Shown here: positions 60,721 to 64,000 of the stretch, one piece after another | Layout: each line of letters starts with the position of its first letter | Position numbering within the stretch: position 1 is the first letter of the stretch | NCBI RefSeq assembly: GCF_014596565.1 | Contig: NZ_NOIN01000001.1 | Span: forward strand, 744,001-808,000 | Length of the DNA: 64,000 nucleotides | DNA from: Pseudomonas sp. PSB18 | GTDB taxonomy: Bacteria; Pseudomonadota; Gammaproteobacteria; Pseudomonadales; Pseudomonadaceae | Direction: 5' to 3' | Translations under genes and position numbers: made by a program | Notes under the pieces: model-generated | The model's input: only the letters and a program-made list of their open reading frames with translations | The model's database searches: none | Told to the model about the DNA's origin: nothing

Positions 60721-61461
60721 ATGTTTGATTATTCCGCCCGCCCCGACCTGCTCAATGGCCGGGTCATCCTGGTGACCGGTGCCGGTCGTGGCATCGGTGC
60801 GGCTGCCGCCAAGGCCTACGCCGCCCACGGCGCTACCGTGCTGCTGCTGGGCAAGACCGAAGCCAACCTGACCCAGGTCTACGATGAAATCGAAGCGGCC
60901 GGCCACCCACAGCCGGCAGTGATTCCCTTCAACCTCGAGACCGCCCTGCCCCACCAATACGACGAACTGGCAGCGATGATCGAAACCGAGTTCGGTCACC
61001 TGGACGGCCTGTTGCACAACGCCTCGATCATCGGCCCACGCACGCCGCTGGAACAACTGTCCGGCGAGAATTTCATGCGAGTGATGCAGGTGAACGTCAA
61101 CGCCATGTTCATGCTCACCAGCACCTTGCTGCCGCTGCTCAAGCTGTCTACGGATGCGTCCGTGGTGTTCACCTCCAGCAGCGTCGGTCGCAAGGGCCGG
61201 GCATACTGGGGCGCTTATGGCGTGTCCAAGTTTGCCACCGAGGGGCTGATGCAGACCCTGGCCGACGAAGTCGATTCCGTCGCGCCGGTGCGTGCCAACA
61301 GCATCAACCCCGGCGCCACCCGCACCAGCATGCGCGCCCAGGCCTATCCAGGGGAGAACCCGCTCAACAATCCAACGCCGGAAGAGATCATGCCGGCCTA
61401 TCTGTACTTGATGGGGCCGGACAGCAAAGGCGTCAACGGCCAGGCCTTCAACGCACAGTAA
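60721..61461 (+). CDS. yciK: YciK-like short-chain dehydrogenase
   Basis: 246 residues from ATG 60721 (MFDYSARPDLLNGRVILVTG). SDR motifs TGAGRGIGAAAA, LLHNAS, active site Ser in VFTSSSVG and YGVSKFA (Tyr, Lys). YciK is a cytosolic NAD(P)-dependent oxidoreductase of unknown substrate, known next to mupP in pseudomonads. The ORF extends upstream to 60535 but that part is repeat DNA. Confidence 0.93.
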   Translation: MFDYSARPDLLNGRVILVTGAGRGIGAAAAKAYAAHGATVLLLGKTEANLTQVYDEIEAAGHPQPAVIPFNLETALPHQYDELAAMIETEFGHLDGLLHNASIIGPRTPLEQLSGENFMRVMQVNVNAMFMLTSTLLPLLKLSTDASVVFTSSSVGRKGRAYWGAYGVSKFATEGLMQTLADEVDSVAPVRANSINPGATRTSMRAQAYPGENPLNNPTPEEIMPAYLYLMGPDSKGVNGQAFNAQ

Positions 61462-61821
61462 GCGCTCGCCTCCACGTTGCGGCGGTTTACCGTCGCGACG
61501 CTCGAATCCTTCGATAGCCAGCCAGCCGAACCGCCAAAGCCATGTCGCGCAATCTCGGGGTGATATTCGCGATTTTTTCCACTTCATTGATTTGCAATGG
61601 ATTTTTTTTGAAGTGAACGGACTGGCACGACTTTCGCTCTAACCCTGCTAAACACGCCATGTCCGGCGGGTAACGGAGGTTGATACGAGGCCTGCGTCAG
61701 CCAAGGAAAGCAGACTAAACTCAAATCAATGTCCTACGGGACTGAAGGGCCAGTACGACACGCAGCCCAAAGCACCTCACCCAGCCTGCCAGGACAGATT
61801 CTGCTTAGGGGCTCACGCCAA
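61462..61821. other. Intergenic region before the diguanylate cyclase
   Basis: 360 bp with no gene or recognisable repeat. It should hold the promoter of the downstream gene. Confidence 0.5.
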
Positions 61822-62748
61822 ATGAAAACGCCCATCCAGACCAACGCGATTGATTTCGACAGCGCCAAACTGCAACGCCTGGGCCTCGGTCAACCGTCCC
61901 CGCTCGTGGCACGCTCCGTCAATCTTTCGCAATTGCGTCAGCAACTGAGTCAGCAATTGCAGACCAGCCTGGAACCACAGCGGATTCTGGGCCTGTTTTT
62001 CCGTGAAGTTCAACGACTGGTGCCACTGGATGCGCTGGCCTATCAACACAAGCCCAGCGATCTGCGGCTCGAGTTCGGCCAACGCGGGCATCATCTGCTC
62101 AGCTACAACCTCAGCCATGAAGAGGAACAGCTGGGCGAATTGGTGTTCCGTCGCAATCAGCGCTTCAGCGATGCGGAGCAGAGTGATCTCGAGTCAGTGA
62201 TGTCCACCCTGTTGTTTCCGCTGCGAAACGCCCTGCTCTACCGCGCCGCAACCCAGAGCGCCCTGCGCGACCCACTGACAGGAACTGGCAACCGCATCGC
62301 CATGGACCAGGTCATGGAGCGGGAAATCGATATGGCCAGGCGTCATATGCAACCGTTGTCGTTGCTGATGCTCGACATCGATCACTTCAAGCGCATCAAC
62401 GATACCTACGGCCATGGTGCCGGCGATGAGGTGCTCAAGGCCGTTGCCGAGTCGATCAAGGATCAATTGCGTAACGTGGATATGGTATTCAGGTTCGGCG
62501 GCGAGGAGTTCCTAATCCTGCTTTCCAATACCAGCCGAGAAGCCGCTGCCACGATTGGCGAGCGACTGCGCTATGCCGCCCAATTGCAGGATTATTTCGC
62601 TGCCGGCGTCAGGATCGAGCTGACGGTCAGCCTCGGCTGCGCGACGCTGCTGCCGGGTGAGTCCATGGAAAGCCTGCTGCGCCGGGTAGACAGCGCATTG
62701 TATGTGGCCAAGCGCGAAGGGCGGAACCGGTTGGCGATGGCGGGCTGA
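61822..62748 (+). CDS. GGDEF diguanylate cyclase
   Basis: 308 residues from ATG 61822 (MKTPIQTNAIDFDSAKLQRL) with AGGGG upstream. The N-terminal part of about 140 residues looks like a GAF-type or related sensor (LFFREVQRLVPLDALAYQHK). The GGDEF domain has DPLTGTGNRIAM, LDIDHFKRINDTYGHGAGDE, FRFGGEEFLIL (GGEEF, catalytically competent) and RNVD five residues upstream of GGEEF, matching the inhibitory c-di-GMP I-site. It synthesises c-di-GMP. No TM segment is seen, so it is cytosolic. Confidence 0.92.
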   Translation: MKTPIQTNAIDFDSAKLQRLGLGQPSPLVARSVNLSQLRQQLSQQLQTSLEPQRILGLFFREVQRLVPLDALAYQHKPSDLRLEFGQRGHHLLSYNLSHEEEQLGELVFRRNQRFSDAEQSDLESVMSTLLFPLRNALLYRAATQSALRDPLTGTGNRIAMDQVMEREIDMARRHMQPLSLLMLDIDHFKRINDTYGHGAGDEVLKAVAESIKDQLRNVDMVFRFGGEEFLILLSNTSREAAATIGERLRYAAQLQDYFAAGVRIELTVSLGCATLLPGESMESLLRRVDSALYVAKREGRNRLAMAG

Positions 62749-62784
62749 ATGAAGGCGAGCGCAATCGGATATTGACCGAACCTC

Positions 62785-62875
62785 TGTGGGGGCGAGCCTG
62801 CTCGCGATAGCACTCCAACAGCCAACCTCCCCGTTGACGGTCCGAGCACTTCGTGGAGCAAACTCGCTCCCACAT
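62785..62875. repeat. BIME, one arm degenerate
   Basis: TGTGGGGGCGAGCCTGCTCG (one change from the consensus) and an inverted GGAGCAAACTCGCTCCCACA, about 50 bp apart, between convergent genes. Confidence 0.85.
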
Positions 62876-62889
62876 CGGTCAGCTAGGCA

Positions 62890-63693
62890 TCAGCTTCCGG
62901 CCAGCGCCAGGCGCTCGCGGTGAGATGCCGGTTTCCCGGCCGCTTCCGACTGTTCCAGTTGCATGCAACGCTCCAGAAAGAGGTACATGTAGTCGTAGCT
63001 CTTGCACACGGCCTGGCGCAGCTCGGCCTGCAGGGCCTTGCTCGGATTCATGCCCGCCAGGGTGCAAATGATTTCCAGCGCTTCCCACGGATGGGCATCG
63101 TCGTACTGGGCGTGCATCTTCAGCCATTTCATGGCGCGCTTGCGGTCTTCCTCGGCGAAGGCCGCCGCGTAGATGCCGCTGGAACACACCACCGCCGACC
63201 ACTCTCCGGTCGCGCCTTCAATGGCATAGTTGGTCGCCGCGATTGCCACGATCAGCGAGTCCGAAGAGCTGGTATGCCAGCACCAATGGCTCAATGCGTG
63301 GAGTTCGGGCGGTACCTGCTGCGCCTGCAGGTCCTCCAGCGTCACGCCATGGGCGGCGCTCCAGTTCACCCAGTAGTCGGCGTGATTGAGTTCGACACGA
63401 ATGTTGCGCATCAGCCAACGACGGGCCATATCCTCGCCGGGATGGCGGGCAAAGCGGGTCTTGGTGAGGTTCTGTGCCATGTATAAGGCGAACTGTTCAA
63501 CGACCGGCCAACCACCGATGAGGTAGTGGCGCATGGTCTTGGCGCTGAGCTTGTTATCGCGCATGCGTTGATACAGTTCGTGTTCGACAACCCGGCGCTT
63601 GCTCTCGCCGCAATCGGCAATGAGCTGCTGTGCCCATTGCGGATAGCTTTTGGCGTCCATGAGCGGGCCTGTTCGGTTGAATGTGTCGATCAC
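62890..63693 (-). CDS. TenA/PqqC-like iron-containing redox or thiaminase fold protein
   Basis: 267 residues from GTG 63693, which has AAGGAG 7 nt upstream; ATG 63660 further in is possible but lacks a site. The all-helical fold shows HxxxE/E-type positions: VVEHELYQRM, GWPVVEQFALYMA, ELNHADYWVNW, EGATGEWS and KMHAQYDDAHPWEAL. This E...H...H arrangement is that of haem-oxygenase-like diiron oxidases rather than a clear TenA thiaminase. The reaction is unknown. The next gene upstream (63741-64000) encodes an EAL domain. Confidence 0.75.
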   Translation of the reverse strand: MIDTFNRTGPLMDAKSYPQWAQQLIADCGESKRRVVEHELYQRMRDNKLSAKTMRHYLIGGWPVVEQFALYMAQNLTKTRFARHPGEDMARRWLMRNIRVELNHADYWVNWSAAHGVTLEDLQAQQVPPELHALSHWCWHTSSSDSLIVAIAATNYAIEGATGEWSAVVCSSGIYAAAFAEEDRKRAMKWLKMHAQYDDAHPWEALEIICTLAGMNPSKALQAELRQAVCKSYDYMYLFLERCMQLEQSEAAGKPASHRERLALAGS

Positions 63694-63740
63694 TGTCGGG
63701 CTCCTTTTGATTGTGATTTTTTTCCGGATCAACAAGAGGC

Positions 63741-64000
63741 TCAGCGGAACGTGCCGGGGGCCTTGAATAACAACGGCTGGGGCCGGGCCGGCCTGCATTG
63801 CAACGTGTCACAGGTAAACAACTGCGGGCGCTCGATGACATACCCCTGAGCGTAATCCACTCCAATCTCCAGCAATGCCTGCTCGATCTGGGCAGTTTCC
63901 ACAAACTCGGCAATGGTGCGCTTACCCATGACATGGCCGATGTGGTTGATCACTTCGACCATTGCCCGGTTAATCGGGTCGTCCAGCATATCCTTTACGA
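63741..64000 (-). CDS. EAL-domain protein, C-terminal fragment cut by window edge
   Basis: The frame VKDMLDDPINRAMVEVINHI GH continues to a stop at 63741 with VMGKRTIAEFVETAQ and VDYAQGYVIERP. This is the C-terminus of an EAL phosphodiesterase (the conserved EFVE and GVDYAQGY are present). The frame is open to the right edge, so the protein continues outside. It degrades or binds c-di-GMP; whether a GGDEF domain is fused is not visible. Confidence 0.85.
   Translation of the reverse strand, partial: VKDMLDDPINRAMVEVINHIGHVMGKRTIAEFVETAQIEQALLEIGVDYAQGYVIERPQLFTCDTLQCRPARPQPLLFKAPGTFR

Overview
The window is a chromosomal segment of a Pseudomonas of the fluorescens type. Three things point there. 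The gene order gyrA-serC-pheA-hisC-(tyrA/aroA fusion)-cmk-rpsA-ihfB, followed by an O-antigen locus that ends at wbpM and comEA, is the known Pseudomonas arrangement. The mtnA-mtaD-ubiG-mupP-yciK block on the other side of gyrA is also a Pseudomonas neighbourhood. REP/BIME repeats with the core GTGGGAGCGAGCCTGCTCGC lie between many genes. Backbone genes are GC-rich; positions 1-1716 and about 21.9-44 kb are visibly AT-richer.

Positions 1-1716 are the end of an integrated mobile element. It carries a tyrosine recombinase recognised as GmtY and the first codons of a second integrase recognised as GmtZ, both hallmarks of Gamma-Mobile-Trio elements. The element interrupts greB: from about 1717 the sequence reads as the C-terminal two thirds of GreB, directly preceded by an in-frame stop.

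Positions 2.1-21.8 kb are ordinary backbone: a PI-PLC-like protein, DoxX, an MltF-like lytic transglycosylase, TatD, a chemotaxis receptor, an acyl-CoA thioesterase, a CHAD protein, a patatin phospholipase, the full kdpFABCDE potassium-uptake operon with its sensor and regulator (minus strand), and a DUF1989 protein.

Positions 21.9-29.9 kb hold what I consider the most interesting part, an apparently horizontally acquired cassette. It has a GT-C-like membrane glycosyltransferase, a GtrB-like GT2, a YbhN-like flippase, an LpxD-like acyltransferase, a dedicated acyl carrier protein, an unrecognised protein, a methyltransferase and a WecE-like aminotransferase. My inference is that it makes an N-acylated, possibly methylated, 4-amino-4,6-dideoxy sugar (probably dTDP-Fuc4N derived), puts it on a lipid carrier, flips it and adds it to O-antigen or another envelope glycan in the periplasm.

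Positions 30.2-44.5 kb are the O-antigen locus between comEA/wbpM and ihfB, all minus strand. A WbpM dehydratase, an aminotransferase, a PglD-like acetyltransferase and a PglC-like phosphoglycosyltransferase would make and attach a 2,4-diacetamido-trideoxyhexose. WbjB/C/D homologues make UDP-L-FucNAc. There are two GT4 glycosyltransferases and a Wzx flippase. No Wzy polymerase or Wzz chain-length regulator is recognisable. Where wzz normally sits next to ihfB there is about 1.1 kb without a credible gene, containing a 160-bp imperfect palindrome that resembles a MITE.

Positions 44.5-64 kb are conserved housekeeping genes (ihfB, rpsA, cmk, the aromatic/serine/histidine biosynthesis operon, gyrA, methionine salvage, ubiquinone synthesis, MupP, YciK), then a diguanylate cyclase, a TenA-like protein and the C-terminus of an EAL-domain protein cut by the window edge.
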